A program made the position numbers and the translations under genes. The notes below the pieces were generated by a model, which was not told where the DNA came from, did not search any database, and saw only the letters and a list, made by a program, of their open reading frames with translations. A DNA stretch of 64,000 bases from Adiantum capillus-veneris (lineage: Eukaryota; Streptophyta; Polypodiopsida; Polypodiales; Pteridaceae), in assembly GCA_014529385.2 (NCBI GenBank), contig CM043966.1, positions 93,379,087 to 93,443,086 on the forward strand, in the 5' to 3' direction. This document shows positions 54,052 through 63,905 of this stretch, in pieces; positions within the stretch are counted from its first letter, which is position 1, and the number at the start of each line of letters is the position of its first letter.

Positions 54052-55928
54052 AAGTTAGAGGGGAGGTTAGAGAGAGAGAGTGTGTGTTAAGTTAGAGGGG
54101 AGGTTAGAGAGAGAGAGAAAGTTAGAGAGTGGGAGTGTGTGTGTGTGTGTGATGGGAGGTGTTCACCCGCAGAGCTAGAAAAATACATTTTTCCCAACCA
54201 AAGAAATTAAGGGCAAACTTGAAGTCCTCCAGGTGTCAAATTTTGAATCTTTTGCCGGTAATTAAACTAAAAATTGTGAAAATTGCCCGGTTTTCTTCAA
54301 GTCAAGCTCAAAATCTAAACGGGATTTTACGATTTCAGTCGGTTAAAATACACTCGACCCCGGGGTTTTTTTTGTTTACCATTGGTCACGCGCTGGCAGC
54401 GAGAGAGGGGAAGTGTGACAGGAAGAGAGAGAGTGTGAGGGTGGGAAAAGAGAGGACGTTAGTGAGTGAGGGGGTTAGTGAGAGAGTGAAAGTTAGAGAG
54501 AGAGTGGGAGTGGGTTTTGGGGTGGATTCCCCCGGGGAGAGAAGAAGAAGAAAGAATTTTATTGTCAACAAAAGGCTATCGCAAAAGATAGTAAAGAATT
54601 AGCCGACGAGAAAATTTTATGCGCCGCAAGGTAGGGTTTCAAAGTCCGATAATCGTATTTATTATTATTATTTTTTAATTTCCAAACATCCAAAAACGCC
54701 AAAATTAGGCCGAAAATTAGCCGAAACTCCAGAAAATCCCAAAAATTGCCAAAAAAGTCCAAAAATTCCGAAAAATTTTACAAATCTTAGAAAATCACCA
54801 ACATTTACAACCGTATATTTTTTATACACAAAACACATCAAAAATAGCAGTTTTTATCGAAAATGCCAAATTTGACAAAATCGTCAACCCTAAACCAAAT
54901 AAAATCACACAAATCACATCAAATCAATTGCCAAAAAATTTCATCAATAAAATCAAGAATAGGCAATTAAACCAGCAAAATTAATGACAAAACTAGATCA
55001 AAAATTGACGCAATTGGAGTGTGTAGATCCCTGTTTTGAGCACAAAAATGCAGTAATTAACCATTACACACATCAATCATGCAATCAAAAATTGAATCAA
55101 TAATGCAAATAAAACACTTTTTTAGGCACACACACTAATAAAATTGGCAGTCTTTACCAATCTTTAGGTGCACACACAAAAGGGCAATTTTTGTCGAAAT
55201 TGCAATGTGACTTCACAAATCATTATTTGGGCATGAGCACAACACAAATCAATCATCACAATTGAAATATCATTAAGCACACATTTATTTTTTAGTGCAC
55301 AAACATGGACAAAATAGTGCACACACCTAAAATTAGCCATACACACACTCAATTAGAATGCACACACACTTGAGTTTAGTGCCCACACACTTGCAATTGA
55401 CCATCCAAGCATGCAATTAACTCAATTACACACGCAATCAACAATCTACAATCACCAATTAGCAATTGAAACTTGTCAAATTCATACGCCACCAAATCTT
55501 AAAAATTTTGACATCACGACGGCATGAAAACGAACAATCAAAAAAAAATTCAATTCAACATTGCATTGCATCAACATTACATTGCATCATAATGGGATTT
55601 CTACACAATGCTACACATCCTTAGATTCTAAGGAGGTTGAGAATACCACCTTGATTACCTGTCCATTGAAGATCGATTGAATGGTTGAATGCTCCAATCC
55701 TTCATAGCAAATTAGTAAATTAGCAAAAATTAATCAAATTAGCAAGGGGTTAGTGCGAAATTAGAGTGTGTAAACACACAATTGGCAAAATACGGTGACA
55801 AATTAGAGAATTATGAACATATTGCTTCATGCACACACATCCAAAATCCACAAAAACATAAACACACAAGTGAAATTAGTGAGGAAACGCATTCGATTAT
55901 GCCACAATTACACTAGCGTAGGCCATCG
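52691..55928 (-). other. G5 5' leader: T-rich block, GA blocks, A-rich block
   Basis: On the plus strand 53040-53690 is very T-rich with recurring GAATTTTTTGTGATTT-like phrases; 53821-53906 is (GA)n, 53922-53949 (TG)n, 54001-54048 (GA)n, 54070-54150 more GA and TG; 54560-55600 is A-rich with phrases such as CCAAAAATTGCCAAAAAAG. ORFs here are repeat translations. No gene. The region lies between the primer site and the first polyprotein Met. Confidence 0.7.
53821..53906 (+). repeat. (GA)n microsatellite in the G5 leader
   Basis: About 42 GA units, the longest GA run of the window, preceded by a 45-base duplicated phrase (GGCGGCAGTGCAGCACGCCG at 53742 and 53777). Confidence 0.98.
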
Positions 55929-55948
55929 TCCCCGACAACAGCGCCAAA
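55929..55948 (-). other. G5 primer binding site (tRNA-Asp-like)
   Basis: The minus strand reads TTTGGCGCTGTTGTCGGGG next to the LTR end (CCCCCAACA). It is the same type as in G3. Confidence 0.82.
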
Positions 55949-56693
55949 TGTTGGGGGTTCCATCGTTGCATAGCTCCAATGACCAACAAAATGATCAATT
56001 CGGAGGGATGATCTACCCGGCTAGGGCATGGAAACACTCACACCATTGGTGAGCTAATCATGGCAACACGAATGGTTGACTCTACGAGGTGAGCTTCTCG
56101 GCCCATGGGAGAGCTAAGCCACAATGAAGTGCAATCTCCACATCCACTCCTCTTCACCTCTAATCGACCCAATCACACACACTACGATTGCAAAATGCAC
56201 ACAACACTAATCCTATCATGCAACACACTAATAGCAAGCACACACACACATAGATCTATCGAGCACCATACTCCAATCAATATTACATGCACACACAAGC
56301 AAGAGAGGGCAATCACACAAGATTAGAGAGGGATTAACCACTAATTAGTTAATATCTAGTTAATTTAAGCATCATAGGCAATCATAAGAAGCATGAGAGA
56401 GGCATAGTGAAAGAGAATTAAGCATTGATTAGTGTTAACTAAGTCACATGAGCAAGGAGAAGATCAAGGACTCCATAGCCACACACCTCAAGAGCTCTCA
56501 CCAAAGAGTGCTCTAAATAAATGAGCTTGAGAACTCTAATTTCTTTTACACAATGCCTTATATACCTAGGGTAAAAATATGCAATGTTCGGGCGCCCAAG
56601 GCCTTTAGGGCTCCACCACTTACTGAATCTGGTACCTAGGAACACTAACTGACCTGTTCTTTATAGCTTGGAACTCCCATTGAGCCCGTAACA
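55949..56693 (-). repeat. G5 5' LTR
   Basis: It ends at TGTTGGGGGTTCC (plus strand, 55949) next to the primer site. The part to 56434 matches the 3' LTR. The U3 part to 56693 (sense start TGTTACGGGCTC) has TATATAAGG at 56566-56574 and CTATAAAG at 56661-56668. The outer boundary is inferred only from a TGTTA/TAACA end and is not confirmed. Confidence 0.6.
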
Positions 56694-58097
56694 CATTAGA
56701 ATATTACAATGGCTTGAAATAAATTGAGAATTTACAATACGTGACCATTTTGGGAAAACGTGGAAAATGTGTAACTCCAATCTTCACTGCTTCTTTGTAA
56801 TCATCCTCGATGTGCATTCGTAAGTCTTCGCTCTCTAGCAGCTTCTGTTAACTGACGTTGACTCAGTTAACACACACACATACACACACACACACACACA
56901 CACAGAGTTTTCCTATCACCCAAGTTAGGTAGATTTGAAAAACTAGTTCCTTTTGGAGTATAAGATCTTGAGGTCAATAGATCTTCAAGGTGTCTTGAGG
57001 TCAAGACTCATCAAATAGATCTTCAAGGTGTCTTCAGACTGTTCCTACAATGTTACATGTAACATTTAATCGCCTAGTAACCTGTGTGTAGCGGAAAATA
57101 GCATGAACATAGTGAGCATTTCATTATAATAGATTCCTAATGAGATTAACAAGAGTGCTTGGGTGGAGAGAGCAACAAAAATCATAACACCTAGTTAGAT
57201 AGCATGAACAATACTTCAAAAGACAGAGAAATTAAGCAATTGACAACAATTGAGGACCCGATTTGCATGGAGCCGTTCCCCCCCTCCAAAAGTATTTGTA
57301 TTATGGTTTCTCCCATCAAGAGAGGCATTTTACAATACAATTTCTTGTGTTCCTTCAATACTAGCTAGTGCAATGAAGATGGAAACTTCATGCACTATGC
57401 AAAACACTTATCAAACACAACATCAATTACCTCACGGTCTCAGACCTAAGACCTCACACACCTTCGAAGATGGTGAGAGCTAGCGGGGTATGAGAGTAGT
57501 TTGAGAGGAAGAAGAAGTATTCTTACAAGAAAGATGTACATCTCCTCACATAATCACTCATATTAGCATAGCTTAGCTTAGTAATTAGCATGGTAGAGGA
57601 GATGAGCATGCATTGAAGCTTGGCTCTTGGTTGGATTTGCATCACAAAGCCAAGAGTTGTTGGTGTAGGCCTCCCTTCTCACAAGCTTGGAGTAGGTGGT
57701 AAGCTTTCCATTAAAGCTTGAGAAGGAGAGAGAGTCTTCTTTACTTCACACATGAGATTGTGTGAGTGTGTGTGTGATAATGCCTTGCAAAAATCAACCT
57801 CCTCTCTCTCTTGGTCGACCCCTCTTGCTATTTGCTCTTGCTAGCATCCTATTGGACATCCCCATGCTTAGCCAATGGTAATTAAGCAGCATAAGTGATC
57901 GCCTTCTGACATGTGTCCCCCTTTCCCCTTTTGTGAGAGCTTTAGGTGATTATTTAATTGAACTAAACTCTCATTGGACCCCTTTGCCTCTTGGTCAATA
58001 GGAATCAGGCAAGCCATTGGGCTGTTGAATGCTCATTGGTCCCCTTAGGAGACTGTCCAATAGTCTTCTAGAGAGCTTAATTCTTATTGATTCTTTT
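56694..58097. other. Spacer, probably including the rest of the G6 3' LTR
   Basis: A CA run at 56870-56904, a local duplication (AGATCTTCAAGGTGTCTTGAGG at 56980 and TAGATCTTCAAGGTGTCTTC at 57015), and TGTTACATGTAACA palindrome at 57051-57064. No ORF with a recognisable domain. Part of it should be the U5/R end of the G6 LTR, but no second copy is in the window to prove it. Confidence 0.5.
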
Positions 58098-58186
58098 ATG
58101 AAGTGTTTTTAAATTAATTAAACTAGATTTACTCTTGCCTAATCCTCATTGGTCCACCTCCAAGGCCATCCAATAGGAATTGGGTA
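57849..58186 (-). promoter_or_regulatory. CCAAT-box module repeated four times in the G6 LTR
   Basis: Four units each hold an ATTGG box followed 20-30 bases later by an opposed CCAAT or CAATAGG box: 57849-57882, 57971-58010, 58030-58067 and 58145-58186. The third and fourth share CTCATTGGTCC and GTCCAATAG or ATCCAATAGG. Opposed CCAAT boxes are bound by NF-Y in plants in general; activity here is inferred. Confidence 0.55.
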
Positions 58187-58249
58187 CACCTTGTGGGCAT
58201 TTGGCTAGGGAGCTGACATGTGTCCTCATTCCCTTTGTGTAAAGGGAGC

Positions 58250-58281
<32 letters not shown>

Positions 58282-58602
58282 ATCTCTCATCCCCTACTTG
58301 CATTGGCTTGCCCCATCCTATGTAGGGATTGACAAAGACTTTTTGAGACACGCACTAAACATCCAATTTCCCTAGTGTTTGGCCTTTGGACACAACCTTT
58401 GAATTTTGGAACCTTAGCATTTTGGAAGTCTTAATGGCCCCCCCTTTGAATCCTTATTTTCCCTCCTTTGGATCCCTACTGTGGCCGGTCTACTAGCTTA
58501 ACCAATATTCTAGCTTTTTCTCCCCTGGCACTTCCCCATATTAAATGATCAGTTTAACATGAGAATATCATTTAGGAGAATTAGATATTGATTATTATGA
58601 CA
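58098..58602 (-). repeat. G6 3' LTR, supported part
   Basis: On the minus strand it starts TGTCATAATAATCAATATC right after the purine tract. 58098-58150 matches the partial 5' LTR at the window end (63953-64000; shared AATTAAACTAGATTTACTC). It probably extends to the left, but the end cannot be fixed. TG run at 58254-58279. Confidence 0.7.
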
Positions 58603-58617
58603 TTACCTCTCTCTTGA
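58603..58617 (-). promoter_or_regulatory. G6 polypurine tract
   Basis: The sense strand reads CAAGAGAGAGGTAA immediately before TGTCATAATAATC. It is the plus-strand primer site of the element and lies about 340 bases after the chromodomain stop. Confidence 0.8.
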
Positions 58618-58955
58618 AATCATAGTCGTCCTCGACTATGGGGTAGAGACGATAAAGCATATTCATTAGTCCTTTTCCTAGTAGGTAGAGGATCCCTATG
58701 TTACCCTATGACATCATTCCACAACGGATGACTAGTCCATTTGGCGCTTAAGAGCCTCAGGCTGCGGCAAGCACGTCTGCACATTAGTCCTATCATCTTC
58801 CATAGTAGAGTGACAAGCTCTACTTGGTGTTCGGGAGACGTCGTCTCCACAAACTTGATCTAAGCATGCATACTACTTCATTTTTGTGCACAATAAAGAA
58901 AAAGAGAATCTTATAAGACAAAAACTTTGTTCATTTTTAACATTTGTACATTTGC

Positions 58956-59500
58956 TTACTCTTGGGAAGCATTGTAAGCATTGACAAGGTTTAGGTTATC
59001 CTTTAATTGTATGCCTTGCATCCATCTAGCATCTTCAAAAGGATAATTCTTAAACTTAATAAGATATCGTCGGATAGTCTTACCGCTTCTTAGTACCTTG
59101 TCTTCATGTCGGAGCAACACCTCTTCTTGGCCCTCGATCTCCGGTGGGTCTTCAATAGTTGGTTCTTGAGGTGGCTCTCCTTTGTAAGGCTTTAGTAGGC
59201 TCACATGGAAAGCATTGTGTATGAGCCAATGGTTGGGAAACTTGAGTTGATAGGCCATCTCATTGATTGGCCTAAGAATCTGGAAGGGACCATAGTACCT
59301 TTTTGCTAACTTAGCATAGTACTTTTGGTGTCCCGTAGGATTCTTGCCCGGGCTCTTCTGTGCTTGTCAACCGCAGCCTTTTGCCTTTGCTGTGAGATAG
59401 AGATAGCATTATTAATCTTTTGGAAAGATTCTTGTAGGTCTCGGCTATACTCATCTGCAGCAAAGATCTTCCTATGTACCTTAAGTAGCAAGGGACTTTT
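58956..59500 (-). pseudogene. G6 integrase C-terminus with chromodomain
   Basis: Two overlapping frames give KVHRKIFAADEYSRDLQESF, then KINNAISISQQRQKAAVDKH and RRARARILRDT; after a frame change at about 59310 the last open piece (59258-58956) reads QLKFPNHWLIHNAFHVSLLK, EVLLRHEDKVLRSGKTIRRY, LIKFKNYPFEDARWMQGIQL. The end is a chromodomain (usual YLVKWKGYPxxEATWE), with its second and third aromatic-cage positions altered (F and W to K and M-containing turns). It would guide insertion into chromatin. Confidence 0.87.
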
Positions 59501-60037
59501 TTATCTTCCCTCAATTACCTCAAAAGGTGCTTTTCCCGTGGAAGTATGTACAGTGTTATTGTAGGCATACTCCACTAAGGGTAAGCACTTCTCCCATTGG
59601 GATCTTTGATCTACTTCTGTTACATAGGCTTTTAGTAGATCGAGAATTGTTAGGTTAGCTATTTCACTTTGGCCATCCGTTTGCGGGTGATAGGCTGAAG
59701 AGAAGTTCAGCCTTGTTCCTAAATTCTCAAATAGACCCTTCCAAAAATTACTGGTCATTCTAGGATCTCTACTCGACACTATGGACATTGGCAAGCCATG
59801 GTACTTGAAGATTTGTGAAATGAAGAGGGTTGCCATTTCATGGGCTTTGATAGTCTTTTTGACAAGTATAAAATGAGCTTGTTTACTGAACCTGTCTACT
59901 ATCGTCCATATTCCCATATTCCCATGGATAGACTTAGGCAATCCAAAGATAAAATCCATGGATATGCTCTCCCATGATGAATTAGGGATTGGCAAAGTTT
60001 GAAGCAATCCAAGTTGCTTCCCTCTATCAAACTTCGT
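59501..60037 (-). pseudogene. G6 integrase core
   Basis: 168 residues open: LPIPNSSWESISMDFIFGLP, MGIWTIVDRFSKQAHFILVK (first Asp), EMATLFISQIFKYHGLPMSI, VSSRDPRMTSNFWKGLF, LNFSSAYHPQTDGQSEIANL (Glu), LPLVEYAYNNTVHTSTGKAP. The second catalytic Asp, normally the first D of V-S-D-R-D, is Ser here, so the enzyme should be inactive although the frame is open. The frame is cut from the zinc-finger part by a stop at 60040. Confidence 0.93.
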
Positions 60038-60538
60038 CTAAGATTTAGAAACATACTCTTGTTTGTTTGCTTTCATGGTAGGCCAATAGAAATATGTTTC
60101 AATCCCCTTTAGGGAAGACTGAATCCCTCTATGTCCTACATAAGGAGGAGCATGAGATTCATACATTACTTTCTCATGTAGTGAGCTAGTAACGCATAGT
60201 CTATTGCCGTAGAGAAGATAACCATCTTGTATAGTACATGGTTCCTCTTTCTTACCTAGTGCAAGGGATGAAATCACATCTCTAAAATCGGGATCAATAT
60301 CATACTCATCTATCATAGAAGATAGATCATTGTGAGTTGCTATGGAAACCGCATTCACTCTCGACAGTCTTGAGAGTGCATCGGCTACTTGATTATGCTT
60401 GCCAGCAATGTGAGCAATATGAAAATGAAATTGTGAAAGAAAGGTTGCCCACCTCATTTGTTTGTTGGAGAGCTTGGTCTGCGTCATGAAGTACTTAAGA
60501 CTTTGGTGATCCGTTCGTAGAATGAAAGGAGTCCCCAA
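60038..60538 (-). pseudogene. G6 RNase H C-part, linker and integrase zinc finger
   Basis: 166 residues open: GTPFILRTDHQSLKYFMTQT, KLSNKQMRWATFLSQFHFHI, HIAGKHNQVADALSRLSRV, then the linker, CTIQDGYLLYGNRLCVTSSL and the H2C2 zinc finger ending with HRGIQSSLKGIETYFYWPTM. The Cys pair is missing because the frame stops in YVSKS. VADALSR is the typical end of gypsy RNase H. Confidence 0.92.
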
Positions 60539-60558
60539 TAAATAGTGCTTCCATGAAT

Positions 60559-60759
60559 CTAAGCATGTAGAACTGCAAGGAGTTCCTTTTCATATATGCC
60601 TAGAGCTTGCTCAATAGGGTCGAGCCTTCGACTTTCATAGCCTATGGCGTGCCCTTCTTGAAGCAAAACAGCTCCAAGGCAATCATCACAAGCATCACAT
60701 TGGACCTCAAATGGCTTTGAGAGATCCGGTAGTGTAAGCACAGGTTGAGAGATAAGCAT
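60559..60759 (-). pseudogene. G6 RNase H, N-terminal part
   Basis: MLISQPVLTLPDLSKPFEVQ, CDACDDCLGAVLLQEGHAIG, YESRRLDPIEQALGIYEKEL. The two acidic residues of the active site (D of CDAC, E of YEKEL) are kept. A frame change at 60555 separates it from the next part. Confidence 0.93.
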
Positions 60760-60763
60760 TTCT

Positions 60764-61534
60764 TTAAGCTTTTCGAAAGCATTTTTCTCCGTGGCACCAT
60801 GTGTACCTAACGTTTTTCTTTGTTAGGTCATGTAATGGTCCTACTATTAGTGAGAACTTTTCTATGAAGCGTCTAGAATATGTGCACATACCTATAAATC
60901 TTCTTAACTCATGAAGATTTCTTGGTTTAGGCCATCCTTTTATTACCTCTAACTTTGATGGATCCATTTGGATGCCATCTTGAGAGATAATGTGACCTAA
61001 ATACTGAATCTCTTGCAAGAAAAATTCACTTTTCTTTCCATTAACATAAAGTTTATTCTCTCCTAGAACTTGAAATATTACCTGGAGGTGTCGCTTGTGA
61101 TCATCTAATGAATTAGAGTAGATGATGATATCATCAAAGAACACTCCAGTAAAGGTTAGGTGAGGCCTGAATAGCTTCTCCATCAAGCGGTTGAATGTGG
61201 CTGGTGCATTGGTCAAGCCAAAAGGTATGACAATGTATTTGTAAAGACCAAACGTAGTGCAAAATGCAGTCTTTACAATGCCTTGATCAACTATCCTTAT
61301 TTGACAATAGCCACTTTTTAGGTCAATCCTACTGAAGTAGGTGGATCCTTGTAGCTTATCAAATAGGTCTTCTACCCGTGGAACGGGAAACCTATTTTTG
61401 ATAGTGATCCTATTTAGTGCTCTATAGTCGACACACATACGATATGTTCCGTCTTTCTTTTGTACTAGTAGCACGGGAGAACAAAATGGAGATGAGCTAG
61501 GCCTAACCATGCCCTGCTCAACTAACTCATGCAC
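60764..61534 (-). CDS. G6 reverse transcriptase, open
   Basis: 256 residues without a stop: HELVEQGMVRPSSSPFCSPV, LLVQKKDGTYRMCVDYRALN, NRFPVPRVEDLFDKLQGSTY, FSRIDLKSGYCQIRI (first Asp), YIVIPFGLTNAPATFNRLME, GVFFDDIIIYSNS (F-x-DD active site), NKLYVNGKKSEFFLQEIQYL, GHIISQDGIQMDPSKLEVIK, and MCTYSRRFIEKFSLIVGPLH. All catalytic residues are present and the length fits the fingers, palm and thumb. It is the best preserved enzyme of the window, though the polyprotein around it is broken. It copies element RNA into DNA. Confidence 0.96.
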   Translation of the reverse strand: MHELVEQGMVRPSSSPFCSPVLLVQKKDGTYRMCVDYRALNRITIKNRFPVPRVEDLFDKLQGSTYFSRIDLKSGYCQIRIVDQGIVKTAFCTTFGLYKYIVIPFGLTNAPATFNRLMEKLFRPHLTFTGVFFDDIIIYSNSLDDHKRHLQVIFQVLGENKLYVNGKKSEFFLQEIQYLGHIISQDGIQMDPSKLEVIKGWPKPRNLHELRRFIGMCTYSRRFIEKFSLIVGPLHDLTKKNVRYTWCHGEKCFRKA

Positions 61535-62126
61535 TTACCACATAATCTCCTCTTGTTGAGCTCGAGAAACTCTATAAAGAGGTTTGTTAGGCGGTGAACT
61601 TCCTGGAAGAAGTTCAATTGCATGGTCATCATTGCCTCGTTTAGGAGGTAGCTTACAAGGGATGTCGTCAATAAAGACATCTTGAAACCCCTTGAGAAAA
61701 TTGGATGACTCTAATTCCTTTTGATTGTGTATGTTTTCTTTTGCTAAAACATTAGGTTCATTTTTATAATCTTTAACAAAAATCATGTACACGGAAATAG
61801 AGCTCTTTATTGACTTGTTGAAAGCTTGTGTATGTACAATTGGTATAGTGTTACCCATTTCCTTAGCATCTATATACATATCTTTTTCCCTGAACTTAAA
61901 GGAGATTCTCCTTTCAGGGAATTCAACATTGCAGCCATGCGACCAAACCATGGTGCCCCTAAAATTACATCCTCATGCTTGAGAGGAGAGATAAAGAAGT
62001 CCTCTTTGTCCACATAGCTTTGGACATGGAGCCTCAATTTCCCGATTAAGGGAGTGACTGAAGCTTCTTGCCCCTTGAAAGCACCATCTGCGGGTAGGAC
62101 ATCTCCCATCTCGTAGGCTTGTATGC
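61535..62126 (-). pseudogene. G6 protease C-part and linker to RT
   Basis: 79 open residues (62109-61870) with GKLRLHVQSYVDKEDFFISP and HEDVILGAPWFGRMAAMLNS, the standard end of a gypsy protease (ILGxPW). A frame change at about 61950 leads to 138 residues of linker ending in NKPLYRVSRAQQEEIMW, which is the lead-in to RT (PLYRLSPxExxEI). One TAA/TAG stop separates it from the RT frame. Confidence 0.9.
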
Positions 62127-63065
62127 CTAGCCTGGTGTAAAATTGTGAGTAGAGCCAGGGTCAAAGAGAATAAAACCATCATGTTCTCTTACCTTTCCCC
62201 AAGCATGGCATAGAGGATATCCTTTGTGGTGACTTTCCTCCTCTTGGATTTTGACCAAGGTAGCTCTAGGAGGATCATGGCGGTTGTTCTTTTGGGGACA
62301 AGCGTGGTACGCATGCCTTTGTTCGCCGCACTTGAAACACCAGTTGTCCTTGCGATAATTCTCAAGCTCTTCAGGAGAGAGTTTATTTTTGCCTTTGTAA
62401 ACTCCCTTCTCCTTAGCTTTGTTGGAATTGCCCTTAGGAGCCTTTTGGACATTGTCCTTCCCCTTAGGCTCATTGGAACCCTTGCTTTCAGGGGTCTTAG
62501 AATTCCTCTTAGCCCCTGTTTGAAAATTGATTCGAGAGGCCACCATAGTATGATGTATTACCACCGATATGGTGCGTGGCCTTTGGGAGTTGACATACTC
62601 CGCCATTTCTTCGGTTGAGCCCGCACAAAATTGCTGCTTTTGCTCTCCAAAATCCAACTTTTTGAAGACAGTGGCTTTGAGTTGTAGGTCCCAAAACTTG
62701 TCTACATATTTGTGGATGGATTTATAGGGAGAGAGCTTCAAGCTTCGCCATTCGGTGAGTACTTTGACTTTGGCATCGGTGGCCAAAAATTGCTTCATAA
62801 TGGAAGCTCTTAAAGCTTTCCATGTTTGTGGAGCTTCATCATTGACCCATAGGCTAGACCACCATTGTATGGCAGACTTTTGAAAGTGCATAGCTACATG
62901 GTGTAGCTTAGAGGACTCCGTGAAGCCCTCATCTCCGAACGCCGCATCAAATTGTTGGATAAAGGCCAAGACTTTGTGCATAGCACCAAAAGTGCCATCA
63001 TAGGTAAGGAAGAGATGCTCTTCCCTCCCTCTTTGAATTTCTTGAGATTGGACGACCTTTTCCAC
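62127..63065 (-). CDS. G6 gag core, zinc knuckle and protease start
   Basis: 312 residues open. Capsid: VLAFIQQFDAAFGDEGFTES, KLHHVAMHFQKSAIQWWSSL, WKALRASIMKQFLATDAKVK, SPYKSIHKYVDKFWDLQLKA. Basic linker (KGSNEPKGKDNVQKAPKGNS), then CFKCGEQRHAYHAC at about 62330, a C-x2-C-x4-H-x4-C zinc knuckle in spacing, and at the end GFILFDPGSTHNFT, the protease loop with D-P-G-S in place of D-[ST]-G-A. It packages RNA and forms the particle. The true start lies upstream at 63784. Confidence 0.9.
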   Translation of the reverse strand: MEKVVQSQEIQRGREEHLFLTYDGTFGAMHKVLAFIQQFDAAFGDEGFTESSKLHHVAMHFQKSAIQWWSSLWVNDEAPQTWKALRASIMKQFLATDAKVKVLTEWRSLKLSPYKSIHKYVDKFWDLQLKATVFKKLDFGEQKQQFCAGSTEEMAEYVNSQRPRTISVVIHHTMVASRINFQTGAKRNSKTPESKGSNEPKGKDNVQKAPKGNSNKAKEKGVYKGKNKLSPEELENYRKDNWCFKCGEQRHAYHACPQKNNRHDPPRATLVKIQEEESHHKGYPLCHAWGKVREHDGFILFDPGSTHNFTPG

Positions 63066-63385
63066 GCGGCATAGGATTTCCTATGGCCTCTTCTTTTTGA
63101 TGGTTCAAAGGTTGCACCATCACTTTCTTCAGAAGATGAAGAATTTGAGGAAGATGGAGAAGAGGGTGACCTCTTTCTCGCCTTTTTCTTTCCTTGATCT
63201 TCTTTGTCTTCACCATCACTCTCATAAGAGGAAGAGGATGAAGAAGATGGAGAAGAGGGTGTCCTCTTTCTCGCCTCTTTCTTCTCTTGCTTTTTGTCAT
63301 CCCTCTTTGAAGTATGGTGTGGAGAAGTATGCGATGGTCTTCTCCGTTTTGGAGGTGATGGAGAGCGTTTAGCCCGTTGTCTTCG
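63066..63385 (-). pseudogene. G6 gag, Arg/Ser/Lys-rich linker with a duplicated module
   Basis: Read through one TGA at 63386, the gag frame gives RAKRSPSPPKRRRPSHTSPH, then KKEARKRTPSSPSSSSSSS with YESDGEDK, and again KKKARKRSPSSPSSSNSSSS with EESDGA. The module (basic cluster, SP repeats, Ser run, acidic end) occurs twice (about 63190-63280 and 63100-63190). It resembles RS-type domains and contains nuclear-localisation-like basic clusters. Function inferred only. Confidence 0.7.
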
Positions 63386-63784
63386 TCAAGCCATCTTCAT
63401 CGAGGTGGCGGGAGACTCACTTATTTCTCGTTCCTTTGGTGGAGGCTCTTGATTTCTCCTTTGAGAAGGAGATGTGTCATCAAGGAGAAAATTTCTGAGC
63501 CCTTCATAGGGATCCTCTTCTTCTTCTCGAATCAGAGAGAGACCTCTTTTGGAAGTCTCACAAGGAGGCTTCCTTGGTGTTCTCTCATCATGGTGGAGAG
63601 CTTGGAGAATTCCATGAGCTTGAAGCTGCCGTTGCACTTCACTTTGGAGGGATGGATTGCCCATGGCTTGTTGAAGCCTAGAAACAAGATAGTTAACAAA
63701 CATCGGGGCATCATTAGTAGCTTGCTCATTAGCAAAATCAAAGTTATCAACATTAATTTCACTCTCTTTACTATTGTCGGCCAT
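63386..63784 (-). pseudogene. G6 gag, N-terminal part
   Basis: 132 residues open: MADNSKESEINVDNFDFANE, MFVNYLVSRLQQAMGNPSLQ, RQLQAHGILQALHHDERTPR, then SLIREEEEDPYEGLRNFLLD and PATSMKMA. The Met is chosen because it lies about 110 bases after the primer site and nothing upstream fits. The TGA at 63386 separates it from the RS-like part and is the first disabling mutation of the polyprotein. Confidence 0.85.
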
Positions 63785-63891
63785 TCTAACAACTTTTAGG
63801 TGTAAACTTTTTAGGTGTACTTTGGCACATCAAGCCCTAGTTGCTACTCCTCTTTACCCCTTTAGAAAAAGCACTCAAGCTACTGTACCCG

Positions 63892-63904
63892 TGGCTCGAA
63901 TACC
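63892..63904 (-). other. G6 primer binding site (initiator-Met-like)
   Basis: The minus strand reads TGGTATTCGAGCC, close to TGGTATCAGAGC in 10 of 12 bases. The LTR end should lie within a few bases, near 63906. Confidence 0.7.
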
Positions 63905-63905
63905 A

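Noticed and set aside
57250-57483. 77-residue ORF as a host exon
   Set aside because: No domain, no splice-site logic, and it lies in what is probably the G6 LTR.
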